From Gemmatimonadota bacterium (GTDB taxonomy: Bacteria > Gemmatimonadota > Gemmatimonadetes > Longimicrobiales > Gaopeijiaceae): a stretch of DNA of 64,000 nt. Made by a program: the position numbers and the translations under genes. Location of the stretch: NCBI GenBank assembly GCA_030428885.1, contig JAUIEJ010000005.1, positions 1 through 64,000 of the forward strand, given 5' to 3'. Numbering within the stretch: the stretch's first letter is position 1; every line of letters begins with the position of its first letter. Below the pieces are notes generated by a model. It saw only the letters and a list, made by a program, of their open reading frames with translations, searched no databases and was not told where the DNA came from. Positions 40,248-49,294 of this stretch are shown here, piece after piece.

Positions 40248-40685
40248 GTGACCCGCACCGTCTATCCCGGCCGGACCCTCTCGACCCGCGATGTCGCCAT
40301 CAACGTCGCTGTGCTGGCGATGGGTGCCATCGTGACGTTCCAGTTGCTGTTCGCCGGCCCCGGCACGCGGATCCCGGCCCTCGTGGTGGGCGGGCTCCTC
40401 GTGGCGTACCTGGTCGTCTTCGTGTACCGCTTCGCGAAGGCCGGCGAATCGCTCAAGGTCGACCCGAGGTTCGTGGTTTTCGGGGGGAAGCGGGTGCCTC
40501 TCGAGGCGATTCAGTCGGTGGAGCGCGGTCCCGCCGACCCGGACGGGCCCATGTTCTGGGTTTACCTCCACACGTCCGACGGCAGGCACACCATCGACTT
40601 CGGGCGCTATCGCATGGACCGGCCCGAACAGGAGCGGGTGTTCGAAGCGCTCCGAAACGCCGTGGAGGGCGGCGAGGGCGCCTGA
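40248..40685 (+). CDS. Small membrane protein with PH-like domain
   Basis: 145 residues from GTG 40248, chosen for AGGAG six bases upstream and because earlier codons are unlike protein. Two membrane helices (INVAVLAMGAIVTFQLLFAG and IPALVVGGLLVAYLVVFVYR) are followed by a cytoplasmic beta domain, LKVDPRFVVFGGKRVPLEAI, MFWVYLHTSDGRHTIDFGRY, and a final helix (PEQERVFEALRNAVEGG). Two helices plus a bacterial PH-like fold is common in envelope proteins of unknown role. It stands between the esterase and the amidohydrolase, with its own possible promoter. Confidence 0.75.
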   Translation: MTRTVYPGRTLSTRDVAINVAVLAMGAIVTFQLLFAGPGTRIPALVVGGLLVAYLVVFVYRFAKAGESLKVDPRFVVFGGKRVPLEAIQSVERGPADPDGPMFWVYLHTSDGRHTIDFGRYRMDRPEQERVFEALRNAVEGGEGA

Positions 40686-40770
40686 CCGGCCCGCCGGCGC
40701 TCCCGTCGGTTTGCGCCCCACCCCCCCGGCCCGGATCTTGGCCGGATCCTCCTTCCCCTTCGGAGTCTCC

Positions 40771-43700
40771 ATGGTCCGTCGTCGTCTATCTCCGGCCCTC
40801 GTCGTCGCCGCCGTCCTGCCCGTCGCCGCCGGGGCCCAGTCCCCCGCGCAGAACGACAGCGCCGCCGCGGCCGCCCGCCGCGCCGACGGTCTGCCGCTGA
40901 TCACCACCCGCACCCTGTCGTTCACCACCGACGAGGGCACCTGGATCAGCCTCGACGTGCATCCCGACGGGTCGACCCTCGTGTTCGAGCTCCTGGGCGA
41001 CCTGTACACGCTGCCCGTGGAGGGGGGGACCGCCACCCGCATCACCCAGGGTCCCGCCTACGACATGCAGCCCCGGTATTCGCCCGACGGCGAGCGCATC
41101 GTCTTCGTGAGCGACCGGGACGGGTCGGAAAACGTCTGGATCGCCGGCGCCGACGGCTCCGATCCCCTGCCCCTGACCCGGGGGGAGCGGGAGAGTTACA
41201 TGTCGCCCGTGTGGGCCCCCGACGGCCCCTACGTGGTGGCGGCCAAGGGGTCCCAGCTCTGGCTCTATCACACCGACGGCGGCTCGGGCGTCCAGATCAC
41301 CGGTCATCGCGAGGAGGGCGGCCCCACGCCGGCGAGCAATCTGGGTCCGGCCTTCGCCGCCGAACCGGCGCACCTCTGGGTGAACGTCCGGGGCAATCTC
41401 GGCGGCGGCTTCGATCTGCCGGGAGGGGTCGAGGGCGCCGACCCGACCTGGGACGACGAGCCCCACCGGGCCCTGGGCGGCCCGCAGTCGTCGGCGCGGG
41501 AAGTGGGCAGCTTCCAGATCGGCCTCCTGGAGCGGGAGACCGGCGACGTGCGGATCCGCACCCACGAGATGGAAGGGGCGTTTCGCCCCGTGGCGAGCCC
41601 GGACGGCCGGTGGCTCGTCTACGCCACCCGCTACGACGCGCGTCAGGCCCTGAAGCTCCTGGACCTGGAGACCGGCGAGGAGTCGTGGCTCCGCATGGAC
41701 GTCCAGCGCGACGACAGCCAGGGCGGCGGGTCCCGGGACCGGGACGTCATGCCCGGCTCGGCCTTCACCCCCGATTCGGAGGCGCTGATCACGAGCTGGG
41801 GCGGGAAGCTGTGGCGGGTGGCCGTGCCCTCGGGGGAGGCCACGGAGATTCCCTTCACGGCCGACGTGGAGATGGACCTGGGACCCCTGGCCCGGTTCGA
41901 CTACCCCATGGACGACTCGACCCTCGTCGTGTCGCAGATCCGGGGAGCGCGCCCGTCGCCCGACGGGACCCGGGTCGTGTTCAGCGCCCTGGACAAGCTG
42001 TGGATCGCCGATCTGCCGGCCCCGGACGCCGCGTCGCCGGACGACTCGACGCCCCCCACCGTCACCGACGCCGAACGCCTCACCGACGGCACCGACGTGG
42101 AGCATGCGCCGGTGTGGTCGCCCGACGGGCGCTGGATCGCCTGGGTGACCTGGAACGACTCGGCCGGGGGCGACATCTGGCGCATGCCCGCCGCCGGCGG
42201 CGCGGCTCAGCGCCTCACCCCCGCGTCGGCCTTCTACGACAAGCTCGCCTGGTCGCCCGACGGGGCGAGGCTCGTGGCGGTGCGGGGGTCACGCCAGCAC
42301 CGCATGCGCACCCTGGAGGACTTCGGGCGTCACTCGGCGGCGGCCGAGCTGGAGTACGTCTGGCTCCCGGCCGAGGGTGGCGAGCCCCGGCGCATCACCT
42401 GGGTGGGCTCGGCGGCCACCCAGGAGGGCCGCAACGCCCCCCATTTCGGTCCGGATCCGGAGCGGGTGGTGATCTGGACGGGCTCCGACGGCCTCGTGTC
42501 CATGCGCCTCGACGGCACCGACCCCCGGACGGTGGTGAAGGTGTCGGGCCCACGTTCGCCGGGAGGTGGAGCCGGCAGCCCCGACGAAGTGGTGCTGTCG
42601 CCCGACGGTACCCGGGCCCTGGTGCGGTCCAACCGCCACGTCTTCCTCATCACCGTGCCGCCGGTGGGGGGCGAGGTGCCCACGGTGAGCGTGGGAGGGT
42701 CGTCGGTCGTGCCGACCCGGCAGCTCACGGTGGTGGGCGGCGACTTCGTGGGGTGGCGGCCCGACGGCGCCGTGGCCCACTGGTCCATCGGGCGGAGCTT
42801 CTTCCAGGCCGACGTGGCCGCTCTGGAGACGGCTGTTGCCGATTCGGTGGCCGCGGCCCGGGCGGAGCGGGCCGCCCCGGACTCGGCCGATGCCGAGGCC
42901 GATGCGGCCCCCGACGAGGCGGCGGCCGACGAGGCCGACGAGGCGGGCGAGGCCGACGACGACGGTCCGGCCTACGAACCGTCCCGCGTGGACCTGGAGA
43001 TCGTGGTGGAGAAGGACAAGCCCCGGGGTACGTTGGTACTCCAGGGGGCCCGCCTCCTCACCATGCGGGGCGACGAGGTGGTGGAACGGGGCGACGTGGT
43101 GGTCACCGACAACCGCATCGCCGCCGTGGGACCGTCGGGTTCGGTGACCTGGCCCGACGACGCCCGGGTCCTGGACGTCGCGGGCGCCACCATCATGCCG
43201 GGGCTGGTGGACATCCACGCCCACACCTGGGTGGCCTGGGGCGTGCACCGGGACCAGGTGTCCCAGTTCATGGCCCAGTTGGCCTACGGCGTCACCACCC
43301 AGCGCGATCCCCAGACCTCGTCGGAAGACGTGGTGACCTACGGCGACCGCATGGAGATCGGCGAACTCCTCGGTCCCCGGCTCTATTCCACGGGGCCGGG
43401 CATCTTCTCGTCCGACGGCATCGGCAGCCTCGACGAGGCCCGGGACGTGGTGCGGCGCTACGCCGACCACTTCAACACCAAGACCATCAAGCAGTACCTG
43501 GCCGGCGACCGGAAGGTGCGCCAGTGGGTGATCATGGCCGCCCACGAGATGGGGCTGACGCCCACCACCGAGGGCGGGTCGAACTTCACCATGAACCTCA
43601 CCCTCATGCAGGACGGCTACGCGGGGCTGGAGCACTCCCTGCCCATCGCCCCCTTCTACGACGACGTGGTGCGGCTCGCGGCGTTCAGCGGGCTCACCTA

Positions 43701-44280
43701 CACCCCCACGCTCGTGGTGGCGTACGGGGGTCCCTCGGGCATGAACTGGTACCTCACCCACGAAAACGTCGACACGGTGGCGAAGCTGAAGCGCTTCACC
43801 CCCCACGACGAGTTGGACAAGTGGCAGGACATGACCTGGTACCGCGACGACCAGTACGTGCATCCCCTGGAGGCGGCCCAGTTGAACAAGGTGGTGGAGG
43901 CCGGGGGGAAGGTCGGCCTGGGGTCCCATGGAGAAGTGCAGGGACTCGGCACCCACTGGGAACTGTGGATGCTGGCCAGCGGGGGGATGGCGCCGCACGA
44001 CGCGCTCCGGGCCGCCACCCTGCATTCGGCCGACGCCATCGGGCTCGCGGGTGACCTCGGCTCCATCGAGACGGGCAAGCTGGCCGACCTGGTGATTCTC
44101 GACGCCAACCCCCTGGACGATCTGCACAACACCACGGCCATCCGGTGGGTGATGAAGAACGGCCGGCTCTACGAGGGCGACACCCTCGATGAGATCTGGC
44201 CCCGGGAGCGGCCGCTGCCCACCCAGTGGTGGTGGCGGGTGGAGCCCCCGGGGGTGGAGGTCCCAGGCGACGGGGGCTGA
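40771..44280 (+). CDS. PD40 beta-propeller/amidohydrolase fusion protein, exported
   Basis: 1169 residues; ATG 40771 follows GGAGTCTCC. A signal peptide (LSPALVVAAVLPVAAGAQ) exports it. Residues ~50-700 are TolB/PD40-type propeller repeats (LDVHPDGSTLVFELLGDLYT, RYSPDGERIVFVSDRDGSEN, AWSPDGARLVAVRG). An acidic Ala/Asp/Glu linker (~695-735) connects to an amidohydrolase domain opening TLVLQGARLLTMRGDEVV; metal-binding His816/His818 are in GLVDIHAHTW. VGLGSHGEVQGLGTHWEL and LAGDLGSIETGKLADLVILD follow. Probably a periplasmic cyclic amidohydrolase or isoaspartyl/imido-peptidase with a substrate-gating propeller; the substrate is unknown. Confidence 0.88.
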   Translation: MVRRRLSPALVVAAVLPVAAGAQSPAQNDSAAAAARRADGLPLITTRTLSFTTDEGTWISLDVHPDGSTLVFELLGDLYTLPVEGGTATRITQGPAYDMQPRYSPDGERIVFVSDRDGSENVWIAGADGSDPLPLTRGERESYMSPVWAPDGPYVVAAKGSQLWLYHTDGGSGVQITGHREEGGPTPASNLGPAFAAEPAHLWVNVRGNLGGGFDLPGGVEGADPTWDDEPHRALGGPQSSAREVGSFQIGLLERETGDVRIRTHEMEGAFRPVASPDGRWLVYATRYDARQALKLLDLETGEESWLRMDVQRDDSQGGGSRDRDVMPGSAFTPDSEALITSWGGKLWRVAVPSGEATEIPFTADVEMDLGPLARFDYPMDDSTLVVSQIRGARPSPDGTRVVFSALDKLWIADLPAPDAASPDDSTPPTVTDAERLTDGTDVEHAPVWSPDGRWIAWVTWNDSAGGDIWRMPAAGGAAQRLTPASAFYDKLAWSPDGARLVAVRGSRQHRMRTLEDFGRHSAAAELEYVWLPAEGGEPRRITWVGSAATQEGRNAPHFGPDPERVVIWTGSDGLVSMRLDGTDPRTVVKVSGPRSPGGGAGSPDEVVLSPDGTRALVRSNRHVFLITVPPVGGEVPTVSVGGSSVVPTRQLTVVGGDFVGWRPDGAVAHWSIGRSFFQADVAALETAVADSVAAARAERAAPDSADAEADAAPDEAAADEADEAGEADDDGPAYEPSRVDLEIVVEKDKPRGTLVLQGARLLTMRGDEVVERGDVVVTDNRIAAVGPSGSVTWPDDARVLDVAGATIMPGLVDIHAHTWVAWGVHRDQVSQFMAQLAYGVTTQRDPQTSSEDVVTYGDRMEIGELLGPRLYSTGPGIFSSDGIGSLDEARDVVRRYADHFNTKTIKQYLAGDRKVRQWVIMAAHEMGLTPTTEGGSNFTMNLTLMQDGYAGLEHSLPIAPFYDDVVRLAAFSGLTYTPTLVVAYGGPSGMNWYLTHENVDTVAKLKRFTPHDELDKWQDMTWYRDDQYVHPLEAAQLNKVVEAGGKVGLGSHGEVQGLGTHWELWMLASGGMAPHDALRAATLHSADAIGLAGDLGSIETGKLADLVILDANPLDDLHNTTAIRWVMKNGRLYEGDTLDEIWPRERPLPTQWWWRVEPPGVEVPGDGG

Positions 44281-44367
44281 CGACGACCCGCCGGGGTGGC
44301 GGACCCGGGCCGGGCACGACGCGAACTGGGCGTCGATTCCCGTATCCGCCCGCCCCGGAGGTCCATC

Positions 44368-45678
44368 GTGCGCGCCACCCCGTCCATCGCCCCGCGCGCA
44401 CTCCGGGGCCCGTCCGCGCCCCGACCGTCCGTGGGTCGGGGCTTCGCCGCGGCCTTCGCATGGGGGATTGCCGCAGCCCTCGCCCTTCCGTCGGGGGGCG
44501 CCGCCCAGGCCTTCACGCCCGAACCCGTGAACTGGGACGTGACCTTTTCGGGGTCGTACCCGACGCGGGTGAGTGGGCTGGCTCCGGGCGACCCGGAGGT
44601 GCTCGAGCGCTTCGGTGGCCTCCCGGGGCGATTCAGGTTCGGCGAGTGGAGGGATGGGCCGTGCCGCCTGGAGGTGGAGTTCGTGCGTTGGATGGACTTC
44701 GAGGCGGCGCAGAGCGGGCCTTCCCACGGCAGCGAGAGGTTCGACGAGTGCCGGCAGCACGCCGGTGACCGGGAGAGTCTGAGCATCCCGGACGGCCACG
44801 CCGTCACGGCGATCCGGGTGTGTCACCGGGCCGCCAACGCCCGCCTGAAGGGGGTGGAGGTGCGATACGCCCGCGTCACGCCGACGGGCCTCGGCGCCAC
44901 GGGCACCGCCACGTGGGAGCGGCGCAACTGCAACCAGTGGATGCCCGACTTCGTGACGTGCCCGGACGGGATGGTGGCCCGGGGCGTCCGGGTCCACGCC
45001 GACGGGCCCGACGTCCAGGGGCTCGGGCTGGTGTGCGCCCGGCTCGAGTTCACGGTGTCGGAGTGGACCCAACCCCCGGCCCTCACCCAAGGCGCTGGGT
45101 CGGACCTCCTGCGTCCCCGGCTCACCGTCCTCGCCGGCACCCGCCCCGAAACCGCCGTCAGCGGCGATGAGGCGAACCGGGCCGTGATCGCCGGGGGACC
45201 CCACGCCGTCATCGAAGGCGTGGAGTTCCGGGAACGAAACGACCGCCCCTGCTGGCTGCGGGTGGATTTCCGGACCCATCGCCCCGACGTCCAGCGGACC
45301 AGCCAGACGTTCGATCGATGCGGGGGGGCCGCCTCGGGCGGACGGTCGGTGCGGATCGGCGACGTGTCGTCGGAGTTCCGGATGGTTTCGGGGCTCGTGG
45401 TGTGCCAGCGTCGGCAGAACGAGCGCCTCAAGGGCATCCGGGTCTACGGGGCCACCGTGACCCCCACCCTGGGCGTGCGGCACGACGACGCCCTCACCGA
45501 TGTTCGGGAGCGGGCGAACTGCAACGACTGGCGGCCTCGGGTGTCGTGTCCGGCCAACCAGGTGGGGAAGGCCCTCCTCGTGCACTTCCGGTCGACGCCG
45601 GGGGCCCCCGACGAGATCGTGGGCCTGGCCCTGCGGTGCGCCGGGGCGGAAGCCGACGTCCCGTCGATGGGGGGCTGA
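44368..45678 (+). CDS. Secreted protein with two homologous six-cysteine repeats
   Basis: 436 residues from GTG 44368, with CGGAGG six bases upstream; ATG 44296 lacks such a site. The signal region is FAAAFAWGIAAALALPSGGA. The mature protein contains two similar halves (~95-235 and ~290-430). Each has the cysteine order PC, FDxC/FDEC, VCxR, RxNCNxW, CP and LxCA, with shared text such as NARLKGVEVRYARVTPTG versus NERLKGIRVYGATVTPT. Six cysteines per unit suggest a disulfide-stabilised extracellular domain. No catalytic signature or known family is recognised. It lies 87 bases after the amidohydrolase. Confidence 0.8.
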   Translation: MRATPSIAPRALRGPSAPRPSVGRGFAAAFAWGIAAALALPSGGAAQAFTPEPVNWDVTFSGSYPTRVSGLAPGDPEVLERFGGLPGRFRFGEWRDGPCRLEVEFVRWMDFEAAQSGPSHGSERFDECRQHAGDRESLSIPDGHAVTAIRVCHRAANARLKGVEVRYARVTPTGLGATGTATWERRNCNQWMPDFVTCPDGMVARGVRVHADGPDVQGLGLVCARLEFTVSEWTQPPALTQGAGSDLLRPRLTVLAGTRPETAVSGDEANRAVIAGGPHAVIEGVEFRERNDRPCWLRVDFRTHRPDVQRTSQTFDRCGGAASGGRSVRIGDVSSEFRMVSGLVVCQRRQNERLKGIRVYGATVTPTLGVRHDDALTDVRERANCNDWRPRVSCPANQVGKALLVHFRSTPGAPDEIVGLALRCAGAEADVPSMGG

Positions 45679-45685
45679 AGAACGC

Positions 45686-45979
45686 TCAGCCCAGAGGCCC
45701 CAACCGGTCGTCCCCTTCCGCCGCCCCCAGCAGCTTCCGGTCGAAGTCCTGGGCCTCCTGGAGGCGACGCACCTCCTCGGTGAGGTCGAAGACCCGGTCG
45801 GTGAGCTCCTGGATCTGGAGCATGCCGGCGGGGTCGGGCTGCCGGGAGTCCCGGAGCGCCTCCGACAGCGTCTCCACCATGGGCTTGAGCGCCAGGCGGG
45901 ACACCAGGATCAACATGAGCCCGGTGACCGGAATGAAGACGGCGGAGATGATGGCGATGATGGGGATCAGGATGTCCAT
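45686..45979 (-). CDS. Small single-pass membrane protein with coiled coil
   Basis: 97 residues from ATG 45979 (GAGG upstream at proper spacing; the track start 45009-type ATG at 46009 adds ten residues without a site). An N-terminal membrane helix MDILIPIIAIISAVFIPVTG LMLILVS is followed by a charged helical tail with coiled-coil heptads (MLQIQELTDRVFDLTEEVRRL). The layout resembles PspB-like or other small envelope regulators, but no family is certain. It is convergent with the six-cysteine gene, with 7 bases between stops, and sits 66 bases beyond the stop of the permease on the same strand. Confidence 0.7.
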   Translation of the reverse strand: MDILIPIIAIISAVFIPVTGLMLILVSRLALKPMVETLSEALRDSRQPDPAGMLQIQELTDRVFDLTEEVRRLQEAQDFDRKLLGAAEGDDRLGPLG

Positions 45980-46045
45980 GGCGGGCCTCGGGGCGGGGAA
46001 GCGGTCCACGGGGGACTACGGGTCGTTCCTCCACGGGGTTTCCCG

Positions 46046-48748
46046 TCACTCGGCCCGGAGCGCCTCCACCGGATCCACCCGGGACGCCCGGAGCGCCGGG
46101 AGCAGCGCCGCCGCCAGCGCAGCGAACAGGATCACCGCCATCGACACGGCGTAGGCCGCCCCGTCGGTGGGGGCCACGTCCACGAGCTGGGACTGAAGCG
46201 CCCGCGCTCCCGCCCACGCCCCGAGGGCCCCCACGGCCAGCCCCCCCACGGTCAGGGTCAGACTGCGCCGCACCACCTCGCCCACGATGGTGCCCCGGTC
46301 CGCCCCCAGGGCGGCCCGGATCCCGAACTCCCGGATCCGGGTGGACACCACGAACGACAGCAGGCCGTAGACGCCGATCCCGGCCAGGACCAGGGCGAGA
46401 CCGCCGAAGCCCGTGACCAGGATCGTCAGGAAGAGCCGCTCCGACACCCACCCCGCCACCCGGTCCTCCAGGGCCGACGTGGTCACCGGCAACGACGGAT
46501 CGACCCCTCGGAGGGCGCCCAGGAGGGCGGGTCGGACGGACCCGGGAACCTGGTCCCCCACGTCCACGGCCAACTGCATGGCCCCCATCCACGGGGGCAC
46601 CTGGGCGGCGAGCACGTACATCTGGGGGCGGACATCCAGGTCGTAGCCGCCCTCCCGCACGTCGTCCACCACCCCGATGACCGTGATCCAGGGCGCCTCG
46701 CCGCCGAACGCCTCCATGCTCCGGGCCCGGATCCGGCGCCCCACGGCCTCGGCGTCGGGCCAGTAGCGTTCGGCCATGGTGCGGTTGATCACGGCGACGC
46801 GATCGCTGGAGGGACCGTCCCGGGTGTCGAAGACCCGTCCGGCCTGGAGCGCGATCCCCAGCGTGCGGAAGTACTCGCCTCCCACCACCCGATACACGGC
46901 GCCCTGGTCGTCGTACTCCAGCCCCTCGATCTCCACGAAGCCCGTGCCGCCGTCGTAGGTCGGGAGGGCGTTGGCGTAGGCCACGGAGGTCACGCCGGGA
47001 AGGGCGGCGGCGGCGACGACCGCCTGCTCCCAGTAGGCGAGGCGGGCCGCGGCCCCGGCCTGGTTGTCCCCGCCCTGCCAGGCCATGGCGTAGGCCGGGC
47101 GGTCCAGGATCACCTCGGCCACGGCCACCCCCCGGGGGTCGAAGCCCGTGTCCCGGGCCGTGAGCTCCAGAAAGCTGCGGATCAGGAGCGTGCCCCCCAC
47201 AAGGAGGGCCAGGGCCGTGGCCACCTCGCCCACCACCATGGCGGCGCCGGTGCGCCCCAGGGCCGAGGCGCCGCCCCGGGCCCGGCCGGCGATCCCGTAG
47301 GGCCCCGCCCGGGCCGCTTTCCACGCCGGCACCAGCCCCGCCGCCGCCCCCGAGAGGACGGTGATGGCCCCCCACGCACCCAGGGTCCGGAGGTCCAGGA
47401 CCAACTCCCCGCCCCGGGGAAAGAGGTCGGCGGCGCGCAGTTGCAGCCGATCCAGGACCCACACGGTCACGAGGAGTCCCAGCCCTCCGCCGACCGCCGC
47501 CAACACCCCGTGCTCGGTGAGGCTCTCCCCCACGATGCGGCTCCGTCCTGCTCCCAGGGCCACCCGTACCGACGTTTCGGGCGCCCGGCGCAGCGTCCGG
47601 GCCGCCGAGAGCCCGGTGACGTTGAGGCAGACCACCACCAACACCAGGGCGACGGCCCCCAGGAGCAGGAGCAGGCGGTCCCGGGCCCCGTCCACCACGA
47701 AGCGATCGAAGGGCTCCACCCCCACGCCGAACGAATAGATGGCGCTGGGATCCACGTCCCGGATCCCGGCGGCCACGCCGTCGAGATCGGCCCGGGCCCG
47801 ATCCAGGGAGGCGTCGGGGCGCAGGCGGGCCACGGCATTCCAGTTGATGTTGGTGCGGGCCCCCACCCGGGCCGGATCGATGGCCTCGGGCAGCCAGAGT
47901 TCGGTGTCGGCGGGCCAGGCGGCGCCGGCCCGGACGACCCCCACCACCGGGACGCTCCGCTCGCCCACCCGCAGCTCCACGGGCAGGGGCGGCGCCCCGA
48001 GTTCCCGGCGCCAGAACGCCTCCGACACCAGGGCCGGGGCGGCCCCGCCCGTCACCTCGTCGGCGGCGACGGCCCGGCCCGCGGCGAGGGGCGGGCGCAG
48101 GACGTCGAAGAAGGCCGACGTGACCCGGGAGGCCCGCACCCGTCGTGCTTCGCCCGCCCCGTCCTCACCCGGCACCTCCACGATGGGGCGGGAGCCGGAC
48201 TGGTAGAGGGCGGTGGCCTCGAGGGTGCGGTTGGATTCGCGCCAGTCGAGCCAGTTGGCCGACGACACCCACGGAAACGGCTCGCCCTGTTCCGGCTGGG
48301 ACATGAGCGTCACCAGGCGATCGGTGTCGGGGAAGGGGAGGGGCCGGAGCAGCACCTGGTCGACGGCGGCGAACATGGCGGTGGTGAGGCCGATGCCCAG
48401 GGCCAGGGTGACGAGGGCCACTCCCGTGAAGCCCGGACTGCGCCGCAGGCGTCGAGCGGCCAGACGTCCGTCGGCGCGGAGGGTGTCCCAGACCGCGCCG
48501 ACCCTCAGGCGTCGGTCCCGAGCCCGGGACGAGCGCACCAACGACGCGCGGGCGTCGTCCAGCGGCCCGAACCGCCGCACAGCCTCGGCTTCGGCGTCCT
48601 CCCGGCTCCACCCCTCGGCCATGAGCGCTTCGATGCGCATCTCCAGGTGGGCCCGGATCTCGTCGTCGAGCTCCTCCAGCCGCCGCTCCGCCGGGCCCGC
48701 GCCGTCGCCCGATGCCGAGCCGATGCGGAACAGCCGCCGCCGGCTCAC
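46046..48748 (-). CDS. ADOP-family ABC transporter permease (MacB/FtsX type)
   Basis: 900 residues from GTG 48748, with GGAGTCGCG just upstream. The N-terminal permease prefix is ELDDEIRAHLEMRIEALMAE GWSREDAEAEAVRRFGPLDD, the hallmark of ADOP proteins. A first membrane helix (GFTGVALVTLALGIGLTTAM) and MacB-type periplasmic core follow, then an FtsX triplet (LLLLLGAVALVLVVVCLNVT...), a second periplasmic domain and a final FtsX block ending ALLPALRASRVDPVEALRAE. No ATPase domain is encoded here, as usual for the family; partners and substrate are unknown. The start overlaps the padR stop (GTGA), so it is controlled with its regulator. Confidence 0.9.
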   Translation of the reverse strand: MSRRRLFRIGSASGDGAGPAERRLEELDDEIRAHLEMRIEALMAEGWSREDAEAEAVRRFGPLDDARASLVRSSRARDRRLRVGAVWDTLRADGRLAARRLRRSPGFTGVALVTLALGIGLTTAMFAAVDQVLLRPLPFPDTDRLVTLMSQPEQGEPFPWVSSANWLDWRESNRTLEATALYQSGSRPIVEVPGEDGAGEARRVRASRVTSAFFDVLRPPLAAGRAVAADEVTGGAAPALVSEAFWRRELGAPPLPVELRVGERSVPVVGVVRAGAAWPADTELWLPEAIDPARVGARTNINWNAVARLRPDASLDRARADLDGVAAGIRDVDPSAIYSFGVGVEPFDRFVVDGARDRLLLLLGAVALVLVVVCLNVTGLSAARTLRRAPETSVRVALGAGRSRIVGESLTEHGVLAAVGGGLGLLVTVWVLDRLQLRAADLFPRGGELVLDLRTLGAWGAITVLSGAAAGLVPAWKAARAGPYGIAGRARGGASALGRTGAAMVVGEVATALALLVGGTLLIRSFLELTARDTGFDPRGVAVAEVILDRPAYAMAWQGGDNQAGAAARLAYWEQAVVAAAALPGVTSVAYANALPTYDGGTGFVEIEGLEYDDQGAVYRVVGGEYFRTLGIALQAGRVFDTRDGPSSDRVAVINRTMAERYWPDAEAVGRRIRARSMEAFGGEAPWITVIGVVDDVREGGYDLDVRPQMYVLAAQVPPWMGAMQLAVDVGDQVPGSVRPALLGALRGVDPSLPVTTSALEDRVAGWVSERLFLTILVTGFGGLALVLAGIGVYGLLSFVVSTRIREFGIRAALGADRGTIVGEVVRRSLTLTVGGLAVGALGAWAGARALQSQLVDVAPTDGAAYAVSMAVILFAALAAALLPALRASRVDPVEALRAE

Positions 48749-49089
48749 CGCGACTCCCGAGCCAGGATCGTTCCCACCGAGGCCACGTACCGCTCCCAGG
48801 TGGCACTCTCGTCCCGGAGCGCGGCCCGACCCCGGGCCGTGAGGGTGTAGAACCGAGCCCGCCGGTTGTTGTCCGACACGCCCCACTCGGCCTCCACGAG
48901 GCGTCGCCCCTCGAGGCGGTGCAGCGCCTGGTAGAGGGCGCTGTCGTCCACGTCGATGGACCCCTCGGATCGGGCCTCGAGCCAGGTCACGATCCCGTAG
49001 CCGTGCTGGGGTCCGAAGCTCAGCGCCTTCAGCACCAGGAGGTCCAGGGTGCCCTTGAAGAGAGGCAGGCTGCCGTGAGATTCCGCCAT
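48745..49089 (-). CDS. PadR family transcriptional regulator
   Basis: 114 residues; I take ATG 49089 because GAGGAG lies eight bases upstream, whereas the GTG at 49098 sits inside that site. The winged-helix domain is GTLDLLVLKALSFGPQHGYG IVTWLEARSEGSIDVDDSAL YQALHRLEGRRLVEAEW, followed by DNNRRARFYTLTARGRAAL, all classic PadR. The short C-terminal helix is of the PadR-s2 type. It is translationally coupled to the ADOP permease, which it most likely represses. The divergent gene at 49295 may share its control region (49090-49294, which is relatively AT-rich). Confidence 0.92.
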   Translation of the reverse strand: MAESHGSLPLFKGTLDLLVLKALSFGPQHGYGIVTWLEARSEGSIDVDDSALYQALHRLEGRRLVEAEWGVSDNNRRARFYTLTARGRAALRDESATWERYVASVGTILARESR

Positions 49090-49294
49090 GGGGTCCACTC
49101 CTCGTCCGTGTCGTCATCGCCGTGGGGAGCTCGGCCGGGAGTCCCCGTGCGTGCTACCCCGTGTGTTCTAAGGGAAGCTGACACCGCCGCGTCCCTTCGG
49201 CAAGGCGCGGGCCGGGGGCCTCCGTGCGGAAAGGTTGTCTTTTCGCTACGACCGTAGAAGATTCCGGCATCGGTTCCCCTGCAGGAGGTCCCGC

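Noticed and set aside
42289-45585. 1098-aa minus-strand ORF opposite the amidohydrolase
   Set aside because: His/Gly/Val/Pro-rich antisense frame with no domain; the opposite strand has complete family motifs.
49200-49260. TTGTCT with a -10-like TAGAAG before the barrel gene
   Set aside because: The hexamers are only 14 bases apart, too short for a convincing sigma-70 promoter.
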